Assembly: GCF_003858395.1 (NCBI RefSeq)
Contig: NZ_QWEV01000005.1
Coordinates: forward strand, 372,001 to 436,000
Source: Acidipila sp. EB88
GTDB taxonomy: Bacteria; Acidobacteriota; Terriglobia; Terriglobales; Acidobacteriaceae
DNA length: 64,000 bases
Direction: 5' to 3'
Positions within the stretch are counted from its first letter, which is position 1, and the number at the start of each line of letters is the position of its first letter. Below, in pieces: positions 36,360 to 45,435 of the stretch. Both the position numbers and the translations under genes were made by a program. The notes beneath the pieces are model-generated. The model had not been told where the DNA came from and ran no database searches. It saw nothing but the letters and a program-made list of their open reading frames with translations.

Positions 36360-38251
36360 TTTGCCGCTCCTGTGGGTTGTTGTGCGTGGTTTTGCGTGGC
36401 GATCCAGGTGTTGATCCGGGCTTCCAGAACATCGAGTGGCAGGGCTCCTGCGCCCAGCACCTCGTCGTGGAAACCGCGATAGTCAAAGCGCGAGCCGAGC
36501 GCAGCCTGCGCCTGGGCGCGCAGCTTCAGCAGTTCAAGCTGCCCGATCTTGTAGCCCAGCGCCTGCGCGGGCCAGGCGATGTACCGGTCGGTCTCCGCCT
36601 GCACCGTGGCTTCATCAAGACCGGTATGCGCGTGGAAGTAGTCGACCATCTGCTGGCGGGTCCAATGCTGGGAGTGCACGCCGGTGTCCACCACGAGGCG
36701 CACGGCGCGGAAGATATCGGTTTCGAGGCGTCCGTACTCGGAGTAGGGATCCTGGTAGAAGCCCATGTCCTTGCCGAGGTGCTCGGAGTACAGCCCCCAC
36801 CCTTCCACGTAGGCGGTGTAGCCGGTGTACTTGCGGAACTCGGGAATGCCGGTCAGCTCCTGCGCGATGGAGATCTGCAGGTGATGCCCGGGAATGCCCT
36901 CGTGGTACGCGATGGACTCCACATTCGCCAGCGAGCGATGCGCAAAGTCATACGTGTTGATGTAGATCGTGCCGGGGCGCGAACCGTCCGCGGTGCCGCC
37001 GTCGTAGTAGGCGGGCGCCTGCTCTTTTTCCGAGTAGGCCGGCACCGGCTCGACGCGCAGCTGCGCCTTGGGCAGGATGCCGAAATACTGCGGGAGCTTC
37101 GGGCGCATCGCGTCGAGATCCTTGCGGTATGCGGCGAGCAGCGCTTCCCTGCTTGCAGGGTGCTGCCTGGGATCGGCTGCGACCGAGGCGCGCAGGGCGG
37201 CAAGATCCTTGAAGCCCAGCTTTTTGGCGATGGCCAGCATCTCGGCTTCGTCGCGTGCGACCTCGTCGAGGCCGACCTGGTGGATCTGCGCCGGAGTCAT
37301 GTCGGTAGTGGTGCTCTGCTTCACGCAGAACGCGTAGTAGGCATCGCCGTCGGGCAGCGCCCAGGCCCCGGGGTCAACGCGCCCCGCCGGGATATAGGTG
37401 CCTTCGACAAACTTCGCAAAACGCGCGTACGCCGGCAGCACGTCCCCGGTGATCGCGCCCAGCAGCTCCTTGCGGATGCGCGCCTGCTCGGGAGCAGGAA
37501 TGGACGCGGGGAGCTTGGCAAGGGGACGCGCGAAAGGGCTGTCCTCCGCCTTCTGCGTGGCCAGGGTCTCGGTCTGCTTAAGCACCTTTTCGAGCAGGAT
37601 GCGCGGTGGCACGCGGTGGTCCGCGATGCCGGCTTCGATCGAGTTGGTGACCTGCTGGAACGCGGCCGGCACCGCGTGCATGCGGGCGATGTAGTCGTCG
37701 TAGTCCTTGACAGTGTTGAAGGGAGCAAGCGTCTGCAGCTGGGGCAGGTTCACCTGGATGCCGGCGAACTGGTTGACCGGCATCTGCCAGGGTTGGAACA
37801 AGGCGCCCTGCTGCTGCTCGATCAGCGAGCGGAGCATCAGGTCTTTCGACAGCTTCTCCTGGTCGGAGAGTCCATCGGTGCTAATGGAGGAGAGCTTCGC
37901 GATATAGCCGAAGCCGCGCTCGAGGGTGCTGTTGTAGGCGGTTGCGGACTCGTCGTCGAGGCGGTCGTTGTAGCGGGGGTCGCCGACGGCGGTGGCGAAC
38001 TCGGGCGAGTGTTCCAGGCGGTCCTGCCAGATCTCGTTGAACACGGCGGCAAGGGCTCTGGAGCGCTCGGGAGCCGGGGCGGCAGGGCCGGGCATGCCTG
38101 CGGTGGCAGCAGCGGAGCCGGGTATGGTCTGCACTGGCTGCGCCGGCACCGCGCCCTTGGGAAAGGTTCCTGGATGCTGCGCCAGGGCGGGCACGGCGGC
38201 AAGCGTGAAGAGCGCGAAGCGCAGATGCGGAAAGCGGCGGAGAAGGTCCAT
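36356..38251 (-). CDS. Exported DUF885-family putative metallohydrolase
   Basis: This 631-residue protein has a signal peptide (cut near VPALAQ) and the long helical DUF885 domain. The family's hallmark HExxxxHH appears as ESIAYHEGIPGHHLQISIAQ, followed by YTAYVEGWGLYSEHL with further conserved Glu residues, which points to a zinc-dependent peptidase-like fold. A Pro/Ala-rich linker separates the signal peptide from the domain. Its natural substrate is not established. The stop overlaps the proC start by 4 bp. About 440 bp of gene-free sequence lies upstream and should hold the promoter of this two-gene unit. Confidence 0.88.
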   Translation of the reverse strand: MDLLRRFPHLRFALFTLAAVPALAQHPGTFPKGAVPAQPVQTIPGSAAATAGMPGPAAPAPERSRALAAVFNEIWQDRLEHSPEFATAVGDPRYNDRLDDESATAYNSTLERGFGYIAKLSSISTDGLSDQEKLSKDLMLRSLIEQQQGALFQPWQMPVNQFAGIQVNLPQLQTLAPFNTVKDYDDYIARMHAVPAAFQQVTNSIEAGIADHRVPPRILLEKVLKQTETLATQKAEDSPFARPLAKLPASIPAPEQARIRKELLGAITGDVLPAYARFAKFVEGTYIPAGRVDPGAWALPDGDAYYAFCVKQSTTTDMTPAQIHQVGLDEVARDEAEMLAIAKKLGFKDLAALRASVAADPRQHPASREALLAAYRKDLDAMRPKLPQYFGILPKAQLRVEPVPAYSEKEQAPAYYDGGTADGSRPGTIYINTYDFAHRSLANVESIAYHEGIPGHHLQISIAQELTGIPEFRKYTGYTAYVEGWGLYSEHLGKDMGFYQDPYSEYGRLETDIFRAVRLVVDTGVHSQHWTRQQMVDYFHAHTGLDEATVQAETDRYIAWPAQALGYKIGQLELLKLRAQAQAALGSRFDYRGFHDEVLGAGALPLDVLEARINTWIATQNHAQQPTGAAK

Positions 38252-38690
38252 AGCGTTTGGAGGGGGTCCGATCCAGGGTAGGGGGTGGCAGGAGCACAGG
38301 CGCTGCCGCTATGCGACATGGCGCTGCATGGCACTTGATCGTTCCACAGGGTGCGCCCGGCAGTGGCGCGTGCCGCCCGGGGCGAGGCATCTCTGTGTTG
38401 CCGAGTGTACTCCATGCGTGGCGGGTGGCTGGGCGGCGCGGCGCGATGCGTTCGGGTGGGCGTGGGGCGGGTGAATTGCCGCAGGCCGCAGGCAGCGTGC
38501 GTGGGCTGGGCGCAGCCTGGGTGCGGCATGGGTGCGGCCTTCATGCAATTTAGGCGCAGCCCTGTCCGGTCGCACCGCAGACGCGGCATGTGTTCCGACC
38601 CCGCAGCCCGCCGGGTCTTTCCGGGGCAGCCGGGCGATGGCGGGGCGGGAGCATGCGAAGAGCGGTGCGGACAAACCAGCGCAGGGGCGG
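38252..38690. other. Gene-free stretch upstream of the DUF885-proC unit
   Basis: No supported gene is seen on either strand. The sequence is GC-rich and reading frames in it have unnatural composition. It should contain the promoter for the DUF885-proC unit, but no clear box can be picked out. Confidence 0.4.
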
Positions 38691-40529
38691 CTACTGCAAC
38701 CGCCGCATGCAGGACGCGACCGCCGCATCGGGCTGGTGCATGGAAGCGTCCGCGCCAGAACCCGGACCTGATTCTTCTGCTTCCAGCAGTCGGTAGAGGG
38801 TGGACCGGCTGATCCCCAGGAGTCGCGCGGCCCGCAGCTTGTTGCCAGCCACACTGCCGAGCACGCGATGGATGTGTCGCAGGATGGCGCGGTCCAGATC
38901 CGGGTCCAGGTCCGGTTCCAGGTGCGCGTCCGCATCAAGGTGAGTGTCCGGTTCACGGCTTATGCGCAGATCGGGAGGAACAACCGGCTCGAAGCCGGAC
39001 TGGGCACGGTCCCGTTCGCCGGCAGGTAGAACCCGGGCAGGCGCAACGGGGCCACCGGCGTGCATGGCTCGAATCAAGGGTGCTTCCATGCCGGTGCGCG
39101 GGGCTGCCGAACGGTTCGCCATGGCCGCGACCCCGATCGATGCCGAAGCATTGTGGGAGGCATCCTGCTTGGCGCGCAGGGCGATGCCGGACCGCTCGGC
39201 GAGCGAGGCCGAAGCATAGCCGCCGACCGGCAGCAGCGGCACGGCCCGTGCGAAGCCCTCGCGACGCAGCATGGCGGCGTCGGCTGTGGACGAGCCGCGG
39301 GGCTCGGCAACGGCAACCCGGCGGTCAGTCATGTAGCCGGATGCCCGGTCGAATCCCTCGTCGAATACCTGGTCAAACACTTGGTCAGACGCGTGGCCGG
39401 TCGTGTGGCCAGTCGTGTGCCCGGCTGCTTCCACCGATGGATCGTCCGGATCGTCACGCCGGGGGCGCTCCCCTGCCGTTGTTCCGGACAGATCCCCGGC
39501 AGCTGCCGGGCCGGAGTGGTTCGCTCCGTTGTGGGCCAGGTGCCGGGCCACAAGGCCGGGGGCTGGCGCTGCTACAGGTACCCCACCCGCCATACGGAGA
39601 GGCGCGAGAAGGTGCGCTGCCGTGTGCCCGGAGATGCGGGCACACGCGCGCGCGGAGTTCTGCTCCGGCAAACCTTCCAGCACGAGGTGTGCCGGCTCGA
39701 TCACGCCGGACCCGGCCAGCGCCGCGGCACCACACAGCACGCGCTCCAGCTCTGCCACGTTGCCGGGCCACGCATACGCGCGGAGCCTCGCCATGGCCCT
39801 GGCGGCGATCTCCGGCGCGGACCCGCCGTTTCGAGCGGCGAAACGGGCGAGCATCTGCCCGGCCAGCATCGGGATGTCCTGTGGGCGCTCCCGCAGCGGC
39901 GGCAGCCTGAACTCCGCGTGGGCCAGCTGTTCGTAGAGCTCCTTGCGCAGCCTGCCCTGCAGCATCAACCGGCGCAGCGCGCGCTCTGTGGAGACCAGCA
40001 GCAGTCGGGGGGCGGCAGCCGGGCCGCGCCTGCTGCCCTGCCGGCCGGCCTCATGGCTCGAGGACACCTCGCTTCCAGGGCACCTGCCCGCGCTCTCGCC
40101 CGCCTGCACCAGCCAGCCGAGCAGGTGCAGCAGCCTTGCCTGCTGCTCATGGTCCAGGCGGTCCACCGCGCTGAGGTAGAGAGTGCCGCCGGCTGCGGCC
40201 GCAAGCTGCTCCGCCAGGCGATCCCCCTGGAAGAGCGTGGCGGCCTCACAGGCCACAAACGGCCCGGAAGCCATGGGACAGAGACCGTGCAGCGTCGCGG
40301 CAGTCAGGCGACGGCCCGTACCGCGCTCCCCATGGATCCAGCCCACCCGCAGGTGCGCGGCAACGCAGCGCATCTGCAGAAACAGCCGCTCCATTTCGTG
40401 GCTGCGGCCGTGCATGTTGCCCAGCGTCCAGCGCAGCTCCTGCGCGCTGGTCAGCGGGGCAGGCCGTGCATAGCTCCCGATGGGCGATCCTGCTGGCAGT
40501 TCTGGGGGCGATACGCGTTGGGACGCCAT
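38691..40529 (-). CDS. Degenerate NtrC-type regulator (pseudo-AAA+ domain plus Fis HTH)
   Basis: This is a 612-residue protein with the outline of a sigma-54 activator but a ruined ATPase. The AAA+ region spans about residues 30-280. Walker A reads GERGTGRRL (residues 67-75), with Arg73 where the catalytic Lys belongs. Walker B reads GGTLYLSAV (114-122), with Ser120-Ala121 in place of Asp-Glu. No GAFTGA sigma-54 contact loop is present. Later landmarks survive: FRLPPLRERPQDIPML and AYAWPGNVAELERVL. A long linker, partly built of His/Thr/Gly and Asp-rich short repeats, leads to an intact Fis-type helix-turn-helix (GNKLRAARLLGISRSTLYRL, about 560-595). It should bind DNA but not hydrolyse ATP or act on sigma-54. 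The ATG at 40527-40529 has AGGAG at 8 nt. Confidence 0.85.
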   Translation of the reverse strand: MASQRVSPPELPAGSPIGSYARPAPLTSAQELRWTLGNMHGRSHEMERLFLQMRCVAAHLRVGWIHGERGTGRRLTAATLHGLCPMASGPFVACEAATLFQGDRLAEQLAAAAGGTLYLSAVDRLDHEQQARLLHLLGWLVQAGESAGRCPGSEVSSSHEAGRQGSRRGPAAAPRLLLVSTERALRRLMLQGRLRKELYEQLAHAEFRLPPLRERPQDIPMLAGQMLARFAARNGGSAPEIAARAMARLRAYAWPGNVAELERVLCGAAALAGSGVIEPAHLVLEGLPEQNSARACARISGHTAAHLLAPLRMAGGVPVAAPAPGLVARHLAHNGANHSGPAAAGDLSGTTAGERPRRDDPDDPSVEAAGHTTGHTTGHASDQVFDQVFDEGFDRASGYMTDRRVAVAEPRGSSTADAAMLRREGFARAVPLLPVGGYASASLAERSGIALRAKQDASHNASASIGVAAMANRSAAPRTGMEAPLIRAMHAGGPVAPARVLPAGERDRAQSGFEPVVPPDLRISREPDTHLDADAHLEPDLDPDLDRAILRHIHRVLGSVAGNKLRAARLLGISRSTLYRLLEAEESGPGSGADASMHQPDAAVASCMRRLQ

Positions 40530-40745
40530 GCTTGCTCTCCTGGGTGGCTGTGTGCAGCGCACGCAGGAGATACATCGACGCATCCGGCAGGAACATGAGA
40601 GGAATGCGAGCGCTGCCGCCGGAAAGCGACGAGCGCCGACTGGGGCCGCACGCGCACGCCTCGCCAACCCGTTGAGCACACCCCGCCTGTCACGGGGCCA
40701 AGAGTGGCATCGGCCAGCCAAGCCCGGCGCCTCATCGCGCGTGCC

Positions 40746-41504
40746 TCAGTGCTGCAGTGAGCCTGTACGCATGCGCGTCGAGGGCTGATCCGAGGCGATC
40801 ACCCCGTCGCGGATCGTGACCACGCGATGCGCGTACTCCGCGATGTCTGGCTCGTGGGTCACAAGCACGATGGTGTTGCCGCCGCGGTGCAGCTCGTCAA
40901 ACAGAGCCATGATCTCGTCGCCGGTCTTGGAATCAAGGTTGCCGGTGGGCTCATCGGCCAGGATGATTGAAGGCCGGTTGATCAGGGCGCGGGCGATAGC
41001 CACACGCTGCCTCTGGCCGCCCGAGAGCTCATTGGGACGGTGGTCCATGCGCTGCTCAAGGTTCACGGCCGTGAGCGCAGCCTTGGCCCGCAACAGCCGC
41101 TCCGCCGAGGGGGTGCCGTTGTAAATCAGCGGCAGCTCCACGTTGTGCAGTGCCGTGGCCCGCGCGAGCAGGTTAAAGGTCTGGAACACAAAGCCGATCT
41201 CCTTGTTGCGGATCCGCGCCAGCTGGTCGTCGTCGAGCTCCGAAACAAGGTGCCCATTGAGCCAGTACTGGCCCTGCGTGGGCGAATCAAGGCAGCCAAT
41301 GAGGTTCATCAGCGTGGACTTCCCGGACCCGGAAGGCCCCATGATCGCCACGTACTCGTTGTGGCGGATCTGCAGGTTGACGCCCTGCAGGGCGTGCACC
41401 TGCTGCTCGCCCATCTCGTAGGTCTTCCACAGGTTGTCGACCACAATCACATGGCTCTGCGCTGCTTTTGCCGACTCTTCCCGCGCTGCTTCCACAACCG
41501 CCAT
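40746..41504 (-). CDS. MacB/LolD-type ABC transporter ATPase
   Basis: This 252-residue ATPase belongs to the MacB/LolD/FtsE group. Walker A is [12 protein letters not shown], followed by the family's typical [11 protein letters not shown]; the Q-loop is [21 protein letters not shown], the signature [17 protein letters not shown], and Walker [16 protein letters not shown]; the H-loop is [15 protein letters not shown]. Unlike MacB, it is not fused to its permease, and no FtsX/MacB-type permease gene lies next to it in the window. The ATG at 41502-41504 has a GGAGG site at 5 nt. It lies 37 bp downstream of the MacA-like gene and is almost certainly in the same transcript. Confidence 0.92.
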   Translation of the reverse strand: MAVVEAAREESAKAAQSHVIVVDNLWKTYEMGEQQVHALQGVNLQIRHNEYVAIMGPSGSGKSTLMNLIGCLDSPTQGQYWLNGHLVSELDDDQLARIRNKEIGFVFQTFNLLARATALHNVELPLIYNGTPSAERLLRAKAALTAVNLEQRMDHRPNELSGGQRQRVAIARALINRPSIILADEPTGNLDSKTGDEIMALFDELHRGGNTIVLVTHEPDIAEYAHRVVTIRDGVIASDQPSTRMRTGSLQH

Positions 41505-41541
41505 CGCCCCTCCAACCACACGTTCGCGCGCTCGTTCCAGT

Positions 41542-42930
41542 TTAGGGGGTCGCGCTGTCGCTCGTCGCGAGCTCTGCGGCCGTAACCGCCTTGACCGCGG
41601 CATTCTCCTTGAGCACGCGCAGCACCTTGTAGGTTCCCGTGACGATCTGGTCGCCAGCATGGATCGCGCCTGACACCTCCATGTTGGACGCACCGCTTAC
41701 GCCGGTAGTGAGGGGAACAAAGTGGGCGTGGAGCTTGCCGGCTTCCTTGCGCACCACGAACACGCCCTCCTTGCTGCCGGTACCGGACGCGCCGTTCGCC
41801 GTGTTGTTTGCCTCGCCGTTCCCCGGCTTCGCAGCCGCCGGGGGCGGGCACAGTGCCTGGATCGGGATCGCCAGCACGTTCTTGTGGTCGGCCGTGACAA
41901 TCCGGGCGGTGGCTGAAAGTCCGGGACGCAGGGCGGACACATCCTGGCCGCCGTCGAGCGTCACGATGACCTTGAAGTCCTTGGCCTCCTCGGTGCCGCT
42001 GGTGGACTGGCTGGTGGCCACGCCGCTCGAACGAAGCAGCGCCTGGTCCCCGACCTCGGTCACGTGCCCCTTCAGGATCTTGTCCGGCAACGCATCCACC
42101 GTGACATTGACCGGCTGGCCCATGTGCACGTTGACGATGTCGGTCTCGTCGATCTTGACCTCGGCCGTGACCACGGACATGTCCGCGATCGTCATCAGCG
42201 TCGAGCCTTCCGCATTCTGGATCCCGATCACCATGGTCTCGCCTTCGCGTACCGGCAGGTTGGTGACGATGCCGTCATACGGCGCAACGCTTACGGTCTT
42301 GCTCAGCGCGTCCACATCGCTACGCAGCGTCGCAACCGCCGTGCCCAGGTGTCCGCGCGCCGAGTCGGTCTGCGCCTTGGCCTGGTTCAGCGCGGCGTTG
42401 GACTGCGCTAGGCTGGCGACGTCCAGGTCCAGCGCCGCCTTGCGGGCGTCGAACTCCTGCTTCGAGACCAGCTTCTCGTTGTACAGCTGCCGGTACCGGT
42501 CGAAGTCGAGCTTCTTCTGCTCCAGGTCTGCCTGGGCGTGCTCGATGTTGGCCTGTGCGGTCTGCTCGGCCGCGACGTAGGAGGTGATATCCGTTTTCGC
42601 CGAGGAGATGGACTCACGCTGGGCGGCAACGCTGGCCTCCGGCTGCACATTCTCAACCGTGGCCAGGATCTGCCCGCGGTGCACGTGGTCGCCTTCCTTC
42701 ACGTACAGGTGCGTGATGCGACCAAACGCTGTGGCGCCGATGTTGACATAGGTCTTGGGTTTGACTTGCCCGGTGCCGCTGACGGTCGCCTCGACCTCGC
42801 CGCGCTCCACTGTTCCCAGCAGGACCTTGGTGTACCCGGACTGCACCTGGTGCACTGTGAAGCCCACGATCGCGGCAAGCGCGATCAGGATTGCCACTGC
42901 CACTGCTATCTTCTTCCACCGTTGCTTCAT
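41542..42930 (-). CDS. macA: MacA-like periplasmic adaptor (membrane fusion protein)
   Basis: This 462-residue adaptor has an N-terminal membrane anchor (about residues 8-27), a barrel-sandwich (lipoyl-like) domain split around a coiled-coil hairpin (about 105-205, rich in Ala, Gln, Lys and Glu), and beta-barrel and membrane-proximal domains. [39 protein letters not shown] and [17 protein letters not shown] are typical of MacA and related adaptors of ABC-driven efflux. Together with the downstream ATPase it would form part of a MacAB-type exporter for antibiotics, peptides or siderophores; the permease is not in the window. The ATG at 42928-42930 overlaps the stop codon of a possible 22-codon upstream frame. 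Confidence 0.9.
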   Translation of the reverse strand: MKQRWKKIAVAVAILIALAAIVGFTVHQVQSGYTKVLLGTVERGEVEATVSGTGQVKPKTYVNIGATAFGRITHLYVKEGDHVHRGQILATVENVQPEASVAAQRESISSAKTDITSYVAAEQTAQANIEHAQADLEQKKLDFDRYRQLYNEKLVSKQEFDARKAALDLDVASLAQSNAALNQAKAQTDSARGHLGTAVATLRSDVDALSKTVSVAPYDGIVTNLPVREGETMVIGIQNAEGSTLMTIADMSVVTAEVKIDETDIVNVHMGQPVNVTVDALPDKILKGHVTEVGDQALLRSSGVATSQSTSGTEEAKDFKVIVTLDGGQDVSALRPGLSATARIVTADHKNVLAIPIQALCPPPAAAKPGNGEANNTANGASGTGSKEGVFVVRKEAGKLHAHFVPLTTGVSGASNMEVSGAIHAGDQIVTGTYKVLRVLKENAAVKAVTAAELATSDSATP

Positions 42931-42995
42931 GCGGCCTCAGGACGAGGAATTTGCGTCGCGTGCACCTGGGTGCTGGCCAGGAGTGACGCCATCAT
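42927..42995 (-). CDS. Possible 22-codon leader peptide overlapping macA
   Basis: A short frame ([22 protein letters not shown]) starts at 42995, with GGGAG upstream, and its TGA overlaps the macA ATG as ATGA. The stop-start overlap is like that of real coupled genes in this window, but a frame this short can arise by chance. Confidence 0.2.
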   Translation of the reverse strand: MMASLLASTQVHATQIPRPEAA

Positions 42996-43217
42996 AACGC
43001 GCTCCCGGGCTGCGTCCTCGTGCGGAATGCGCACAAACGCCTCCATCGCCCTATGCACCCGGGAATGAAAGCGCGGGGGCGTCCAAAAACCAGCGCCGGA
43101 TCGCCCGTCCAGCCTGGCTGCGCAGCCTTGCGGCTATGCTGGTTGCGTACGGGTCCCCGCGCTGGCAAGGGAACCGAAGCGTGCCGGCGTGATTGGCGCA
43201 GCACACAGGAGAATGCG

Positions 43218-43523
43218 ATGAAACAGAACCAGATGCGACGTGCGACCTTGCTGCTCTTGCTGGGGTCGATGATGCCGGTGCTTTCGGCCGGGGCGCAGTA
43301 TGTGCACGTGCAGCCTCCGCCGCCGGTGGTGGAACGCCCACGCCCCGCGCCCGGGCGCGGCTATGTATGGATCCCCGGGTACCAGCGATGGGACGGCAAC
43401 CGCTTTATCTGGGCTCCTGGAAAGTGGGCGATCGCGCCACGACCGCGCGCGGTGTGGATGCCGGGTCACTGGGATCGCAGTCCCAACGGTTGGCGCTGGG
43501 TTGCGGGTGGCTGGCGCGGATAG
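43218..43523 (+). CDS. Small exported Trp-rich protein, YXWGXW-like repeats
   Basis: This 101-residue protein has a signal peptide (MKQNQMRRATLLLLLGSMMP, cut near SAGAQ), a Pro-rich stretch (QPPPPVVERPRPAP), and three or four repeats of an aromatic motif: YVWIPGYQRWDGNRFIWAPG, AVWMPGHWDRSPNGWRWV and GGW at the end. The spacing of Trp, Pro-Gly and Trp matches the YXWGXW family of short periplasmic or outer-membrane proteins, whose function is unknown. The start is secure: the ATG at 43218 follows AGGAGA at about 5 nt. It is divergent from macA and is followed by a strong hairpin. Confidence 0.8.
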   Translation: MKQNQMRRATLLLLLGSMMPVLSAGAQYVHVQPPPPVVERPRPAPGRGYVWIPGYQRWDGNRFIWAPGKWAIAPRPRAVWMPGHWDRSPNGWRWVAGGWRG

Positions 43524-43857
43524 GTTCCGCGCGAAGCTGCGCCTGCCCGCAGGCGCCCGAGCGGAGCAACAACCCGCGGCGGCCCCGGGGCAGCTCCTGC
43601 TGATCCCAGGGCGGCTCATCTGGATCGCTCTGCACGGGCAAGGGTCCCGAGGCAGCAAGGGCGCCGCGGTACTGGCCGCCCTTGCGTGCGTACTGAAGCC
43701 GGCAACCCTGCAGTACCGGTGGCTCTGCCGAGATGGCGACATGCGCGTGGTTCAGGCGGGCAGTACCGCGTCGGGTAGTACCGGGCTGGCGAATGCTGCT
43801 GGGCCGAACGATGCGGGGAACGATGCGGTGAACAACGAAGCGCCAGGAAACGACACT
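43524..43857. other. Hairpin-rich gene-free stretch
   Basis: No supported gene is seen. Besides the terminator-like hairpin at 43526-43565, a perfect 9-bp stem GCAAGGGCG/CGCCCTTGC (43655-43663 with 43677-43685) and a 6-bp GTACTG/CAGTAC stem just after it are visible. They may end transcription from both sides. Confidence 0.35.
43526..43565 (+). terminator. Hairpin after the YXWGXW-like gene
   Basis: GCGCCTG/CAGGCGC (43539-43545 with 43550-43556, loop CCCG) is nested inside TCCGC/GCGGA (43526-43530 with 43561-43565), 3 nt after the stop codon. There is no T-run. Confidence 0.5.
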
Positions 43858-44133
43858 TCAGGCAGCGTGTGTTTTGCGCGGCACCCCGTAGCGCATGCGT
43901 GCGGGCACAGCAACGGCGGGAAGGCTGGCTGACCGCGCGCTGACGCCGAAACGCTGCCGAAGCCGGAAGATCCGGCGGCACAGGCCACACTCCCAGGGGT
44001 AGTAGCCGAAGTAGGTAAAGACCACCCGCTCCATAAATCCGAATCTGCCGTGCCGCCGCAGCTCTGCCTTTTCACAATGGGGGCAGTTGGGCATTTCGCG
44101 CCACTCCCCACTCAGGTTCCGCCGACTCTTCAT
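43858..44133 (-). CDS. Small zinc-ribbon-like protein
   Basis: This is a 91-residue protein with two CxxC pairs, CPHC (Cys17, Cys20) and CGLC (Cys49, Cys52), separated by 28 residues that include RFGFMERVVFTYFGYYPW. The arrangement matches a zinc ribbon, with a very aromatic middle. The C-terminal 30 residues are basic and then Ala/Val-rich. The start is well supported: the ATG at 44131-44133 has AGGAG 8 nt upstream (TTAGGAGCAATCAG). I do not recognise the family; it could bind nucleic acid or protein. A gene-free, structure-rich region of 566 bp lies upstream. Confidence 0.65.
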   Translation of the reverse strand: MKSRRNLSGEWREMPNCPHCEKAELRRHGRFGFMERVVFTYFGYYPWECGLCRRIFRLRQRFGVSARSASLPAVAVPARMRYGVPRKTHAA

Positions 44134-44699
44134 CTGATTGCTCCTAAGCAACCACGTGCAGACTCTCTCCCTATCGGCAGCGCGCAGCAAAGCACGAGCC
44201 AAATGGCCTGGAAGAGAAAAAATTGTGTACGAACGCAGGACCGGGGCCCTGATGAACGTAGAACTCTTTAGCACGGGTAGTTGGGATCACCTTAGACAAC
44301 ACGGAGCGGCGGCACCAGCGTGAAATCGCCTCGATCCCAACAAAGACTCACCAAGGTAATTCTCCCGGCAACAGCAGGGTCGCCGGACACCCGGTAGACC
44401 GGGCAGTCTCGCAGCGGCGGGAGACGGCGGGCCTGAGGGATGGGGCGGGGATGAGCCCTGCCGGAGGGTGCGGTGCGTGTCGGGCGGGGCAGAATGACAC
44501 CGCCCGCGACACTCAAAGATCGATGCCAGGCGCGTAGAGGGTGCGCATCTGCAGCTACAACTGTTCAGCACAAGCGTGCTGCGCAGCCCGCACCCGGAAG
44601 CAGAGAAGCTTCAGCGCGAAACCTGGACCTGCCTGGATCAGGATTTGGAAGTACTTTCTACTCTGGATGGTTCAGGACGGCAGCACGGGATTCCGCTCG
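44134..44699. other. Gene-free region between the zinc-ribbon and receiver genes
   Basis: I see no coding gene in these 566 bp. It holds the ribosome site of the zinc-ribbon gene at its left end and the cluster of strong inverted repeats described separately at 44280-44595. Confidence 0.4.
44280..44595. ncRNA. Candidate structured RNA region
   Basis: Several stems follow one another: GTTGGGATC/GATCCCAAC (44280-44288 with 44333-44341); TCTCCC/GGGAGA (44361-44366 with 44419-44424) enclosing CCCGG-TAGA-CCGGG (44390-44403); GTGTC plus GGGCGG pairing with CCGCCC plus GACAC around a 12-nt loop (44477-44512, 2-nt bulge); and GGGTGCG/CGCACCC (44539-44545 with 44589-44595) enclosing CAGCAC/GTGCTG. 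It matches no RNA family I can recognise. GC-rich DNA yields chance hairpins, so this is only a candidate. Confidence 0.2.
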
Positions 44700-45083
44700 C
44701 TAGGCTGTGCGCAGCGCCTGTTCGCCGAGCATGTGCTGGGCCAGCCGAATCAACTCGTGGGGAGGAAACGGCTTCAGGCGAAACACTATGCGCTCCGCGT
44801 CGTACTCGCTCTCGGCATCGGCAAGCCCGCTCAACACCAGGATGGGCAGATCCGGGGCAAGCTGCACGACATGCTCCACCAGTTCCGGCCCGTTCATGCC
44901 TGGCATCAGGTGGTCGGTGACCATCAGCCCGATCGCTTCGCGAGCCTCCGGGTTCCCCAGAACGGCCAGCGCTTCCGAGCCGCTTCCGGTGATCCGCACC
45001 GGGAGGCCGGTACGGGCCAGGATGGCGCCACGGGCCTGGGCCTGTATGGGATTGTCATCAACCAGCAGAATTTCGAGTGCCAT
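44700..45083 (-). CDS. Single-domain response regulator (receiver only)
   Basis: This 127-residue CheY-like protein consists of a receiver domain with no output domain. The acidic pocket is ILLVDDNP (Asp9, Asp10), the phosphorylation site is Asp57 in LMVTDHLMPGMNG, and the conserved Lys is in FRLKPFPP, where the expected T/S two strands earlier is in VLSG. All key residues are present, so it should be phosphorylated. It may act on a partner protein, such as a kinase or the motility/c-di-GMP machinery. No histidine kinase lies nearby. The ATG at 45081-45083 is used; the upstream in-frame TTG has no support. Confidence 0.88.
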   Translation of the reverse strand: MALEILLVDDNPIQAQARGAILARTGLPVRITGSGSEALAVLGNPEAREAIGLMVTDHLMPGMNGPELVEHVVQLAPDLPILVLSGLADAESEYDAERIVFRLKPFPPHELIRLAQHMLGEQALRTA

Positions 45084-45435
45084 GTATTCCAGTTTCAAAG
45101 CAAATTGCGCGGTCTTTCGCTAAAGGAGGGATGTGCGCAGCTTGTGAATGGATGCTCTGTCTGCACCATATCGTGAGCCTTGCCTCCCCTGACCGGGGCT
45201 GGCGTACCTCGATCGTTCGATGCAGGGGCGCATCCACCCAAGCCAACGATGTTTGCGATAGCCGTTTCCCCCTGGAGATCTATGTGGCTGTCAACGTGTC
45301 GCCACCCACACAGGATTGCGCGAAACGGCGAGCAACCGTGCTGCCGTCTGCGACAATAAAGCAGGGTCACGCGCGGGGATTCGCCCGCCGTGCAAAGCCT
45401 GCCGCACGGCTTGCCCTCTGGGACGATCACCGCCA
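45084..45435. other. Gene-free divergent region upstream of ccmF
   Basis: No gene is seen. It lies between the receiver gene and ccmF and should hold both promoters. A GCCGTGC/GCACGGC hairpin (45387-45410) is 26 bp before the ccmF start and could sit in its mRNA leader. Confidence 0.35.

Noticed and set aside
38257..38553. Plus-strand frame of about 98 codons in the gap upstream of the DUF885 gene
   Set aside because: Gly/Arg/Ala-dominated translation, no ribosome site and no domain; typical chance frame in GC-rich spacer DNA.
44281..44292. GGATCACCTTA resembling the 3' end of 16S rRNA
   Set aside because: No other rRNA sequence is nearby and the match is too short; it forms part of an inverted repeat.
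45387..45410. GCCGTGC/GCACGGC hairpin before ccmF as a riboswitch or attenuator
   Set aside because: The stem is short, the loop is long, and there is no alternative terminator or conserved aptamer sequence around it.
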